A DNA stretch of 25,791 bases from a virus: IMG/VR virus record IMGVR_UViG_3300025132_000262, positions 1-25,791 of that record; one strand, given 5' to 3'. Below are positions 13,805-20,416 of the stretch, one piece after another. The position numbers and the translations under genes were made by a program. How positions within the stretch are numbered: position 1 is the stretch's first letter; every line of letters begins with the position of its first letter. The notes under the pieces were generated by a model that made no database searches, had not been told where the DNA came from, and worked only from the letters and a program-made list of their open reading frames with translations.

Positions 13805-14311
13805 ATGTTAAGAGTGTTTGACATTTGTTCAGGCATTGGTGGTTTTAGTCTTGCATTACACGCAACAGGTGGTTTTGAAACTGTTGGATTTTGTGAGTTC
13901 GATGAATATTGCCAAAAGATACTGAAAAAGAATTTCCCTGATACACCAATTTTTAATGACTTAAAGGATCTAGCTAAAGATGAAGAAACAATCAGAACTA
14001 TTCCCGACCACGACCTCATCTGCGGAGGAGTGCCATGTCAAAGTTGGAGTGCCGCAGGTAAACAAAAAGGCACAGAAGATGACCGCCACCTCTGGCCGGC
14101 AATGTTTGAAATTGTTAAAGGCAAAGGACCCACTTATGTTGTTGTCGAGAACGTTAATGGTTTCGTCACCTTGGGAGGGGCCGATCTCGTATCAAATGAC
14201 TTGGAAGCCGAAGGCTACGCTACGGCGGCGTTTATTATTCCAGCTTTATCCACAAAAGCTCCCCACCGAAGGGATCGAGTCTGGATCATCGGGAAAAAAA
14301 TCCAAGAGTGA
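13805..14311 (+). CDS. C5-cytosine DNA methyltransferase, catalytic N-terminal part
   Basis: The 168-aa frame contains motif I (DICSGIGGF, residues 6-14), E31 of motif II, the catalytic PCQ motif with C78 in GGVPCQSWSAAGK, ENV at 115-117 and motif VIII (APHRRDRVWIIG, 152-163). It then stops four codons after an A7 run at 14294-14300. The target-recognition region and motif X follow in the +1 frame (14301-15368). With six A instead of seven, the reading would continue as WIIGKKSKSDTWATP, giving one protein of about 520 aa. This is therefore a frameshifted gene, a sequencing homopolymer error, or a gene needing transcriptional slippage. ATG follows AAAAGGAG. Alone it lacks the parts needed for specific methylation. 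Confidence 0.88.
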   Translation: MLRVFDICSGIGGFSLALHATGGFETVGFCEFDEYCQKILKKNFPDTPIFNDLKDLAKDEETIRTIPDHDLICGGVPCQSWSAAGKQKGTEDDRHLWPAMFEIVKGKGPTYVVVENVNGFVTLGGADLVSNDLEAEGYATAAFIIPALSTKAPHRRDRVWIIGKKIQE

Positions 14312-15368
14312 TACTTGGGCAACTCCAACCACACAAGAGATTGAACATCCTAATGCTGAACTTACTGATACTGGCAGAAGAAAATCTAAAGATGGCAAGA
14401 GCAGCCATAGTTTAAATTTAGCCGATCAAGTGAATATGTGGCCAACTCCAACCAGCGACCAACCAGGTGATGGTGAATTTTTAGGAAAATTACAAACTAA
14501 GGATGGGAAACCACCACAACGAAATCAAAGAGCATACGATCCCAAAACAGGCAAACACACACAAATAACACTCAACAGAGCAGTGAAGTTGTGGCCAACT
14601 CCAAGAGTATCCGATACTGAGGGTGGTGTTGTTAAGAATGTTGAAAAGAAAAATGACTCATATTCCAGAGTCAATAAAAAAGGTGTCAGATTCGGAGTCA
14701 AACTAAAAGATGCTGTTGGCTATGAAGAAGATAGAACTTGGCCAACTCCAATTGTTGGAGATGCACACTTGTCCTCTACAAAAGAAGTCGCACAAAAAAG
14801 ATTGAAGGAAGGAAAAGTAACATTAAGCAGAGCAGTACAATCTGAAACTTGGCCAACTCCAAGCAGCAGAGATTACAAAGGTGGTCATGGAACGATTGTA
14901 GAAGAAGATGGTAAATACTACCGGGTTTCTAATACAACTGGCACTAAGTATGGCGCAAGGTTAGATGCACAAGTTGAGAAGATGGAAGCGGATAGAACTT
15001 GGCCAACTCCAAGATCATCGGAATGGAAAGATACTGGGCCAGTAGGCTCTAAATCACATACACACATGGATAAGAAAGGGTATTTATGTACAAAAACTAA
15101 AGATCCCAATGAGCCTAAAGGTGCACTTAATCCTGATTGGGTGGAATGGTTAATGGGATATGCACCGGGTTATACCAATCCAGAGTATACCGAGCCAATG
15201 CAATTAGAAGATCATTTAGGTTTTGAAAGTGAACCAGACATACCCAGAGTAACCACCAGGAAAGAACATCGAGTGAACCGATTGAAGTGTTTAGGCAATT
15301 CGATTGTGCCGCAGATTATGTATGAGATTGGCAATGCCATATTGGCTGACTACAACAAGGAGAAATGA
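14301..15368 (+). CDS. C5-cytosine methyltransferase, target-recognition and C-terminal part
   Basis: This frame continues the methyltransferase after the frameshift at the A7 run. It contains six W-[AP]-TP units, a feature I know from the C-terminal halves of many phage C5 methyltransferases. After them come NPDWVEWLMGYAPGYT and the motif X-like CLGNSIVPQIMYEIGNAIL at the C-terminus. The frame is open further upstream (from ATG 13980), but there it merely overlaps the catalytic part and gives low-complexity nonsense, so no independent start is proposed. No ribosome site lies near 14301. The product probably depends on fusion with the N-terminal part. The gene ends 1 base before the next ATG. 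Confidence 0.8.
   Translation, partial: SKSDTWATPTTQEIEHPNAELTDTGRRKSKDGKSSHSLNLADQVNMWPTPTSDQPGDGEFLGKLQTKDGKPPQRNQRAYDPKTGKHTQITLNRAVKLWPTPRVSDTEGGVVKNVEKKNDSYSRVNKKGVRFGVKLKDAVGYEEDRTWPTPIVGDAHLSSTKEVAQKRLKEGKVTLSRAVQSETWPTPSSRDYKGGHGTIVEEDGKYYRVSNTTGTKYGARLDAQVEKMEADRTWPTPRSSEWKDTGPVGSKSHTHMDKKGYLCTKTKDPNEPKGALNPDWVEWLMGYAPGYTNPEYTEPMQLEDHLGFESEPDIPRVTTRKEHRVNRLKCLGNSIVPQIMYEIGNAILADYNKEK
14316..15012 (+). repeat. Six in-frame TGGCCAACTCCAA repeats in the methyltransferase
   Basis: TGGCCAACTCCAA occurs exactly at 14439, 14592, 14739, 14850 and 15000, and with one change (TGGGCAACTCCAA) at 14316. Spacings are 123, 153, 147, 111 and 150 bases, all multiples of three. Each encodes the W-x-TP motif. 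Identity extends through synonymous positions while the DNA between copies differs, so either conversion among copies or a DNA-level role of the word keeps them alike. Confidence 0.85.
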
Positions 15369-15369
15369 C

Positions 15370-15585
15370 ATGGTAGGAAAAGGTGATAACTTCCGTCCAG
15401 TCCAGGACAAAGAGAAATTTGAATCAGAGTGGGATCGTATCTTTGGTGAAAAAAAGAAAAAAAAGAAAGTTAAGGTTAGAAAGAAAACCCCAAAACACGC
15501 TGTCACTCAAGAGCATAAAGATAAAACCAAATACGATAGAAAAGTTGGATGGGATGCCAATGGTTCTCCCATTGGTGACAAGTGA
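15370..15585 (+). CDS. Unknown lysine-rich protein upstream of DNA polymerase
   Basis: The frame is open from 15304, but the ATG at 15370 follows AAGGAG and begins 1 base after the methyltransferase stop, so a 71-aa product is annotated. The N-terminus MVGKGDNFRPVQDKEKFESE leads to WDRIFGE, a pattern I associate with small proteins near the polymerase gene of marine podoviruses. It is followed by KKKKKKVKVRKK. The strongly basic middle suggests nucleic-acid or polymerase binding. Its stop overlaps the GTG of DNA polymerase (GTGA), so the two are translationally coupled. Function unknown. Confidence 0.65.
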   Translation: MVGKGDNFRPVQDKEKFESEWDRIFGEKKKKKKVKVRKKTPKHAVTQEHKDKTKYDRKVGWDANGSPIGDK

Positions 15586-17354
15586 GGCTCGTATTTGATC
15601 TTGAGAGTAATGGTTTATTAGATCAGTTAGACACAATCCACTGTATTTCTATTGTGGATTTAGATGCCAAAGAACCAAAAGCACATCTCAGTGCAACACC
15701 TCAAGATATACAAACAACCATCAAACTATTAATAGAAGCCGATGAACTCATTGGTCATAACATTATCTGCTTCGATATACCTGCGATACAAAAAGTTTAC
15801 CCAGGGTTTAAACCTAAAGGTCAAGTCACTGACACTTTAGTTTTGTCCAGGTTAATAAAAGCAGACCTATTTAATGATGACTTTAAGAACCAGTCATTGC
15901 CTGATGAATTCCTTAAGAGATTCTATGGCTCACATTCATTAAAAGCCTGGGGTATGAGACTGTCTAATCTTAAAGGTGATTACGATGGTGGATGGGAAAA
16001 CTATAGCGATGCAATGGGCAAATATTGTAACCAGGATGCACAACTTACAGCAGACTTATACAAACATTTATCTAAAGAAGACTTTAGTGAAACTTCCATT
16101 GAACTGGAGCATAACTTAGCTGCTGTCTGTCATGAAGTTGGTAACAATGGATGGACATTCGATTTAGTAAAAGCTGGTGAGTTGTATGGCAAATTGTCAC
16201 AACGAAGAGCAGACCTAAATAAAGAATTGAGTGAACTGTTTGAACCCTGGGAAATACACACTGAGTTTATACCCAAGGTAAATAACAAAACACTTGGCTA
16301 TGTTAAAGGCGAACCATTTACTAAAGTAAAAGTCGTTGAGTTCAATCCCAACAGTAGAAAACACATTCACTATTGCCTGGTAAAGAAATACAACTGGAAG
16401 CCAACCCAATTTAGTCCATCAGGTGATCCTAAACTTGATGAATCTACATTAGAGAAACTTCCATACCCAGAAGCTAAAAAACTGGCCGAGTCATTCATGA
16501 TACAAAAACGTATCGCCATGTTAGCTGAAGGTCGAAGTGCCTGGTTAAAACTATGTGATAACGATGGCAAGCTAAGACACACGATTATTCCTAATGGATG
16601 TGTGTCAGGAAGAGCATCGCATCGTAATCCAAATTTGGGCCAGGTGACTTCTGCAAGGCTGCCTTATGGCAAGGAATGTCGTGAGTTGTTTACAGTGCCA
16701 GCCGGATGGACACTCTTGGGCAGTGACTTGAGTGGTCTTGAAGTTAGGTTACTTGCTCACTTCTTACACCATTATGATAACGGTGAATATGCCAAGCAGA
16801 TACTCGAAGGTGATATCCATACTTACAATGCCAATGCTTTGGGTATTGAACGTAGCCAGGCTAAGACTTGGCTTTATGCCACGATGTATGGTGGTGGCAA
16901 TAAGATCATTGGTGAGATCGTAGGTGGTTCAGCTAAAGATGGATCCAGGCTAAAGAAACAATACGATCAAAACGTACCGGCATTTAAACGTCTAAGAGAA
17001 GAAGTAAGACGTGCTGCTAAACGTGGTTACATCTTTGGATTAGACCGAAGAAAACTTTATATAAGATCAGAACACAAAGCACTCTCACAACTATTACAGA
17101 GTGCCGGTGCAGTCTTATGTAAGCAATGGCTATACCTAGTCTATAAACAAATCAAACAACAACTTAATAACGATGCATACATAGTCGGATGGATTCATGA
17201 CGAAATCCAGATTGCTTGTAAATCGGAAGGAGTCGCAGAACGTGTCGGACAAATCAGCAAAGAAATGGGATTACTGGCAGGAAATACTTACAACGTGCAA
17301 ATCCCCATCGAAAGCGAGTATTCCCTGGGATCAACTTGGCATCAAACGCACTGA
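15582..17354 (+). CDS. T7-like family A DNA polymerase
   Basis: This 590-aa replicative polymerase corresponds to T7 gp5 (704 aa). The 3'-5' proofreading domain has Exo I D6 and E8 (VFDLESNGLL), Exo II D65 (HNIICFDIPA) and Exo III D152 (YCNQDAQLT). The polymerase domain has motif A D382 (GSDLSGLEVRLLAHF), motif B R424-x3-K428 with Y432 and Y436 (RSQAKTWLYATMYGGG), and motif C D540-E541 (GWIHDEIQI). Y432 occupies the position of T7 Y526. All catalytic residues are present, so both activities are expected. GTG start overlapping the preceding stop; starting here keeps the Exo I motif at the very N-terminus as in T7. The 110-residue deficit relative to T7 may lie in the exonuclease-thumb region. 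Confidence 0.97.
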   Translation: MRLVFDLESNGLLDQLDTIHCISIVDLDAKEPKAHLSATPQDIQTTIKLLIEADELIGHNIICFDIPAIQKVYPGFKPKGQVTDTLVLSRLIKADLFNDDFKNQSLPDEFLKRFYGSHSLKAWGMRLSNLKGDYDGGWENYSDAMGKYCNQDAQLTADLYKHLSKEDFSETSIELEHNLAAVCHEVGNNGWTFDLVKAGELYGKLSQRRADLNKELSELFEPWEIHTEFIPKVNNKTLGYVKGEPFTKVKVVEFNPNSRKHIHYCLVKKYNWKPTQFSPSGDPKLDESTLEKLPYPEAKKLAESFMIQKRIAMLAEGRSAWLKLCDNDGKLRHTIIPNGCVSGRASHRNPNLGQVTSARLPYGKECRELFTVPAGWTLLGSDLSGLEVRLLAHFLHHYDNGEYAKQILEGDIHTYNANALGIERSQAKTWLYATMYGGGNKIIGEIVGGSAKDGSRLKKQYDQNVPAFKRLREEVRRAAKRGYIFGLDRRKLYIRSEHKALSQLLQSAGAVLCKQWLYLVYKQIKQQLNNDAYIVGWIHDEIQIACKSEGVAERVGQISKEMGLLAGNTYNVQIPIESEYSLGSTWHQTH

Positions 17355-17382
17355 AGGTAAAGACTACGATGGCTTTGAAACC

Positions 17383-17634
17383 ATGTTGGCATTTTACATT
17401 GTCTTAGATAGAGCACAAAGAAACCCATTTCGTATTAAAGGTAGATTCGCCAGAGAAGGTGCACTGCACGTAGCCATATGTGCCAGTGAAGGATTAATAA
17501 CAGTAAAAGTAGATGACGTGGTATGGACAAACAAGTGGTCCATAACACCAGAAGGGATATCCCTAAAGGAGAAATTGTATGGCTTACTTGAAGAACATTG
17601 TGGAGAATACGAAAGCACCGATACTATTCATTGA
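17383..17634 (+). CDS. Unknown small protein between polymerase and exonuclease
   Basis: The frame is open from 17197, but most of that lies inside the polymerase gene. The ATG at 17383 gives 83 aa and avoids the overlap, though it lacks a good ribosome site. GTG 17242 is an alternative. The codons just before 17383 read WDQLGIKRTEGKDYDGFETM, which looks protein-like, so the true start may be upstream. The product has a central segment (NPFRIKGRFAREGALHVAICASEGLITVKVDDVVWTNKW) with strand-turn-strand character. Its 3' end overlaps the exonuclease gene by 56 bases. No family recognised. Confidence 0.5.
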   Translation: MLAFYIVLDRAQRNPFRIKGRFAREGALHVAICASEGLITVKVDDVVWTNKWSITPEGISLKEKLYGLLEEHCGEYESTDTIH

Positions 17635-18343
17635 TGCTGACTTATACCTCTATCGGGCAGCCAGTGCTGCTGAAGATGAAACCGATTGGGGTGACGATAT
17701 CTGGAGTCTGTCTACAGACCTAAAGACAGCAAAAGAAATCTTTACTAACCAGGTAACTGAGTTCCAAGAAAAACTGAATGTAAATACAGTGTATATGTGT
17801 TTATCTTCCAGAAATAACTACAGAAAAACCCTATACGAACCTTACAAAAGTAGTCGTAAGAAAACACGTAAACCAGTAGGGCACAAAGCACTTATCGACT
17901 GGTGCCACGATACATACAACACGATTACCCAAGACACATTAGAAGCTGATGATGTCATGGGTATCCTGGCCACTGATCCGGATGCTAAAGGTAAACGCAT
18001 CATTGTATCTGATGATAAAGATATGAAAACCATACCAGGACAATTGTATCGCCCAGGTGAAGACGAACTGTTTACCATCCATGCAAAAGAAGCTGATGAA
18101 AACTTCTACATACAAACACTGACTGGAGATACCACTGATGGATACCCAGGGTTAGTTGGTGTTGGACCAGTGAAGGCAAAAAAGATCCTGGGAGAACGTC
18201 CGGACTGGATGTTAGTTCGTAATGCCTATCTAAAAGCTGGTTATACATTAGAAGACCTATTGGCCCAGGCAAGGTGCGCCAGAATATGTCGCTACTCAGA
18301 TTGGGATTTCACTAATGAAAAAGTTATTCCCTGGAGTCCATGA
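17579..18343 (+). CDS. T7 gp6-like 5'-3' exonuclease (FEN family)
   Basis: This 254-aa nuclease belongs to the flap-endonuclease/5'-exonuclease family. It would remove RNA primers and degrade host DNA during replication and concatemer formation. Metal-binding acidic residues are visible: D19 and D21 (ILFIDADLYLYR), E122/D124/D125 (TLEADDVMG), D145/D146/D148 (IIVSDDKDM), and D184/D187 in LTGDTTDGYPGLVGVGPVKA, the helix-3-turn-helix motif. T7 gp6 is 300 aa, so this version is shorter. AAAGGAG precedes the ATG. It closes the T7-type replication block, after DNA polymerase. The following small gene overlaps its stop. Confidence 0.92.
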   Translation: MAYLKNIVENTKAPILFIDADLYLYRAASAAEDETDWGDDIWSLSTDLKTAKEIFTNQVTEFQEKLNVNTVYMCLSSRNNYRKTLYEPYKSSRKKTRKPVGHKALIDWCHDTYNTITQDTLEADDVMGILATDPDAKGKRIIVSDDKDMKTIPGQLYRPGEDELFTIHAKEADENFYIQTLTGDTTDGYPGLVGVGPVKAKKILGERPDWMLVRNAYLKAGYTLEDLLAQARCARICRYSDWDFTNEKVIPWSP

Positions 18344-18534
18344 TGCCTAGATACCTATTCAAACTCACACAAAAACAACCAGAAGAAATGCTTATACAGG
18401 CACCTAATTTAAGAGTAGCAAGATTGATGGTCCTGGATAAGTTCACAAAGAAACCAAAGAAAGAATCTGACTATGCAATAGAACTACGTTTAGTCAGTCA
18501 AAAGAAATTGCAGCAGAGACAATTCGACAAATGA
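18340..18534 (+). CDS. Unknown 64-aa basic protein
   Basis: The ATG overlaps the exonuclease stop (ATGATG). The product is basic (MMPRYLFKLTQKQPEEMLIQ, then RVARLMVLDKFTKKPKK) with a strand-helix-strand feel. Its stop overlaps the next start as ATGA. The tight ATGA coupling on both sides argues for a real gene. No motif gives a function. Confidence 0.55.
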   Translation: MMPRYLFKLTQKQPEEMLIQAPNLRVARLMVLDKFTKKPKKESDYAIELRLVSQKKLQQRQFDK

Positions 18535-18779
18535 AAAGAGAAAGACAGTGCACCGTTACCGGGCAAAAGATAACACCTGATCAAACTTGGATATCAGTGG
18601 ATATGTTCACTGGTTCAATCATCGAGTGTGAAGACTACATAGCAACCCAAGAGTGGCACTTACAAGGCTACAAAAACATAAAGGTAGTTTCAGCAGAGAC
18701 ACCTACAACAATAAGGAACCAGAGCAATGACCAAGAAGAGCAGCAACCTCCAGTCTACTGCGCTATCTGCGAAGACTAA
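18531..18779 (+). CDS. Unknown small protein with N- and C-terminal cysteines
   Basis: This 82-aa protein starts in an ATGA overlap. The first 50 residues (MKRERQCTVTGQKITPDQTW onward) look folded. The C-terminus is polar and ends CAICED. One cysteine at residue 7, one near residue 33 and the pair CAIC at the end could bind a metal, but the spacing matches no finger I know. The last 53 bases overlap the DUF3310 gene, so the low-complexity tail (NQSNDQEEQQPP) may be shaped by the overlap. Function unknown. Confidence 0.5.
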   Translation: MKRERQCTVTGQKITPDQTWISVDMFTGSIIECEDYIATQEWHLQGYKNIKVVSAETPTTIRNQSNDQEEQQPPVYCAICED

Positions 18780-19086
18780 GGAAAACAAGTGGACCAAGCT
18801 ACAAAAAGAACACTCAGCATTACCAAGTAAAGAAGAGTGGGATCAAAACCTACTTAATGTATCTAGCAACATCAATCCAACTCATTACAAGTCAGGTGAC
18901 ATTGAGTGTATTGATGCCATGTGTTCTGCTTTTGGTCGAGACCAAGTCGTTAAGTGGGCCGAGATAAATGCATTCAAGTATATCTGGAGAATGCATAAGA
19001 AAGGACCGCGCAATGACAACATTGAGAAAGCTATATGGATGCTTGAGTTTGCCCTTGGTCGTGATCCTAGAGATAAATCCTCATGA
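18727..19086 (+). CDS. DUF3310 protein, possible nucleotide kinase-like
   Basis: This 119-aa protein carries a DUF3310 domain at residues about 49-112: INPTHYKSGDIECIDAM, then WAEINAFKYIWRMHKKGP, then NDNIEKAIWMLEFALGRD. This domain is widespread in phages and occurs in the T7 gp1.7 nucleotide kinase, so a role in nucleotide metabolism is possible. The domain alone does not prove catalysis. The N-terminal 45 residues are polar and overlap the previous gene. AAGGAACC precedes the ATG at 18727. The stop overlaps the next start as ATGA. Confidence 0.8.
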   Translation: MTKKSSNLQSTALSAKTKENKWTKLQKEHSALPSKEEWDQNLLNVSSNINPTHYKSGDIECIDAMCSAFGRDQVVKWAEINAFKYIWRMHKKGPRNDNIEKAIWMLEFALGRDPRDKSS

Positions 19087-19352
19087 TAAAGAACCTGGAA
19101 AGAATTGGTGGTGCCAAGAAAACCAGGCAAAACAAATATGGATTACGAAGGACACACATAAAGATAGATGATTCATTGTTAGCTGGTTCACTCTTCATCT
19201 ATCTAAGCAGATTAATTGATCCAGCAATAGGCAATGAAGACTATGGATTAGCAACCAAAGACATTGCCCAAGCACACGAAGCAGTCATAAGAACTGTAGC
19301 CACATACATACGTGTAACCGAAGAACACTATTACAACAAAGAGAGAATCTAA
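19083..19352 (+). CDS. Unknown 89-aa protein
   Basis: The gene starts in an ATGA overlap with the DUF3310 gene. The N-terminus is basic (MIKNLERIGGAKKTRQNKYG). The rest appears as three helices with SLLAGSLFIYLSRLIDPAI and IAQAHEAVIRTVATYIRV. The first hydrophobic stretch is short and likely buried rather than membrane-spanning. The stop codon overlaps the following ATG (TAATG). No family recognised. Confidence 0.55.
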   Translation: MIKNLERIGGAKKTRQNKYGLRRTHIKIDDSLLAGSLFIYLSRLIDPAIGNEDYGLATKDIAQAHEAVIRTVATYIRVTEEHYYNKERI

Positions 19353-19624
19353 TGGACACTACAATATTTACCATAGTAGTAAGCTGCCATATGTTTACAT
19401 TGGCTAGAGATGCTCATGTCGCTAGATACATGAGAGATAAGATCAACTATGAGAACCAAGTAACAACAGAGAAACCTATATTTAAAAGGAATAGGTTTGT
19501 AGAACGAATACTCATGATATGCCCAGGATTTAAGACCTATGATAATCCTGAGTACCTATTAGAGATACAAAATGAGGCCTATGGAAACATCATGACTAAT
19601 CATGAGGATACAGAAGAAACCTAA
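19352..19624 (+). CDS. Unknown 90-aa protein, last gene of the replication block
   Basis: The ATG overlaps the previous stop. A hydrophobic N-terminus (MDTTIFTIVVSCHMFTLARD) could be a short membrane anchor or signal-like segment. The remainder is polar with KRNRFVERILMICPGFKTYD in the middle and an acidic C-terminus. It ends 8 bases before promoter P3 and so closes the replication operon. Without recognisable motifs the function remains open. Confidence 0.55.
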   Translation: MDTTIFTIVVSCHMFTLARDAHVARYMRDKINYENQVTTEKPIFKRNRFVERILMICPGFKTYDNPEYLLEIQNEAYGNIMTNHEDTEET

Positions 19625-19632
19625 GACAAATG

Positions 19633-19652
19633 TTTTGTGTACACCCTATAGA
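19633..19652 (+). promoter_or_regulatory. Phage RNA polymerase promoter P3
   Basis: TTTTGTGTACACCCTATAGA is the third copy of the phage promoter, identical to P2 for the first 19 bases. The predicted +1, G19651, is exactly the first base of a hairpin (GAGAT...ATCTC), which supports both the start site and the RNA call below. No protein gene follows for 580 bases. The structural module beginning at 20231 has no other copy nearby. Confidence 0.85.
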
Positions 19653-19929
19653 GATATTCCTCTGGTGATCTCACTCGACCAGTAACCAACTCACACATTG
19701 GTAAACATGAGTGACATGAGTTGACTTTAGTTTATACCTACAACTATTACTCCCTAATCTCCTAACTATAGTTGTTTATTGTCTACTTAAGTATGTTGAT
19801 ACTCCTCCAACAACATAGATCACTGAGGGTTTCTCATTAGTAGTCTTGAGTCACATGATAGCTATGGGATTGTTCGTCTTCCTATGGCGACTGTGGTGGC
19901 TCTGAGGACTATGTTTAGTCCCTTTTTTT
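19651..19929 (+). ncRNA. Candidate structured small RNA with CU-rich loops
   Basis: Between P3 and an intrinsic terminator lie 279 bases without any plausible ORF. Four hairpins precede the terminator. A: GAGAT/ATCTC (19651-19655 with 19668-19672), loop ATTCCTCTGGTG. B: CAACTCA/TGAGTTG (19687-19693 with 19717-19723). C: ACAACTAT/ATAGTTGT (19740-19747 with 19768-19775), a 20-base loop containing CTCCC and TCTCCT. D: TATGTTG/CAACATA (19792-19798 with 19811-19817), loop ATACTCCTCCAA. All stems are perfect. Loops A, C and D are pyrimidine-rich, like the anti-Shine-Dalgarno loops of regulatory RNAs. Loop A is complementary over 10 bases to the 3TM-holin ribosome site, loop D over 8 to that of integrase, and loop C over 7 to those of endolysin and primase-helicase. 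An alternative is an ordinary structured 5' leader of the late mRNA. Direct expression evidence is lacking. Confidence 0.6.
19906..19929 (+). terminator. Intrinsic terminator of the small RNA
   Basis: GGACTA (19906-19911) and TAGTCC (19916-19921) form a perfect 6-bp stem with a TGTT loop. One C and seven T follow at 19923-19929. It would end the P3 transcript at about 279 nt. Late genes downstream would need read-through. Confidence 0.8.
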
Positions 19930-19944
19930 ACTTAAAAGTTGGCC

Positions 19945-20042
19945 TCTGAGACCAATAAATTTCACAGCTACCATAAAAACAAGCCTAATGTCTCAGAAGT
20001 CACCTTTTATTTCCTTTTTCCGCAACGGATATTGAATCCGTT
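19945..20042 (+). repeat. Inverted repeats in the late leader
   Basis: TCTGAGAC (19945-19952) pairs with GTCTCAGA (19990-19997) across 37 bases. Further on, AACGGAT (20024-20030) pairs with ATCCGTT (20036-20042) around ATTGA and is followed by TT. The second hairpin resembles the tRNA anticodon arm in the attP-like site but lacks U33, so it is not a tRNA. From 20043 to 20230 I see no gene; that stretch holds a (TTG)5 tract near 20174 and two AGTTAAAGAG copies at 20156 and 20194. Confidence 0.5.
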
Positions 20043-20230
20043 TTGACACACTTTGGCTTAAACACTGGTACTCCAGAGGATCGACATATTTTTTGGGACT
20101 CCTTCCTGGAAAAAGCAGCCTACCTGGTCAAATCACTTTGCTGACTTCAAAAAAGAGTTAAAGAGTTTTTGCTTGTTGTTGTTGTTGTGATCCAGTTAAA
20201 GAGAGTCCAAAATTTCCCAAGGAGCCACTC

Positions 20231-20398
20231 ATGCCCAAAATCACACTTGAAGAGGATTTCTTTGACAATGGTTACTTCCACGTAACCCCAGAGTTAGAAA
20301 TCGGTATCTCCAGATTCGGCAAAAACAAAAACAAACTCCATACCATAAGACTATCCTGGTTAATCTGGAACCTATGGTTTGAGTTTACCAAAACATAA
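20231..20398 (+). CDS. Unknown 55-aa protein opening the second structural module
   Basis: The ATG follows CCCAAGGAGCC at good spacing. The product starts MPKITLEEDFFDNGYFHVTP and has a strand-rich first half and a tryptophan-rich end (LSWLIWNLWFEFTKT). That end is hydrophobic but only about 12 residues long, so it is more likely a peripheral or buried segment than a full membrane span. It is the first ORF after the RNA/leader region and precedes the fibre-like gene by 18 bases. No family recognised. Confidence 0.6.
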   Translation: MPKITLEEDFFDNGYFHVTPELEIGISRFGKNKNKLHTIRLSWLIWNLWFEFTKT

Positions 20399-20416
20399 TC
20401 ATCACGAGGTAACACA

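Noticed and set aside
13980-14300. Independent gene start at ATG 13980 for the 462-codon frame
   Set aside because: The first 107 codons overlap the conserved catalytic part of the methyltransferase in another frame and look non-protein-like. Only the part after the A7 run is meaningful.
15304-15369. Upstream start for the lysine-rich gene
   Set aside because: The extension lies inside the conserved motif X region of the methyltransferase. ATG 15370 has AAGGAG.
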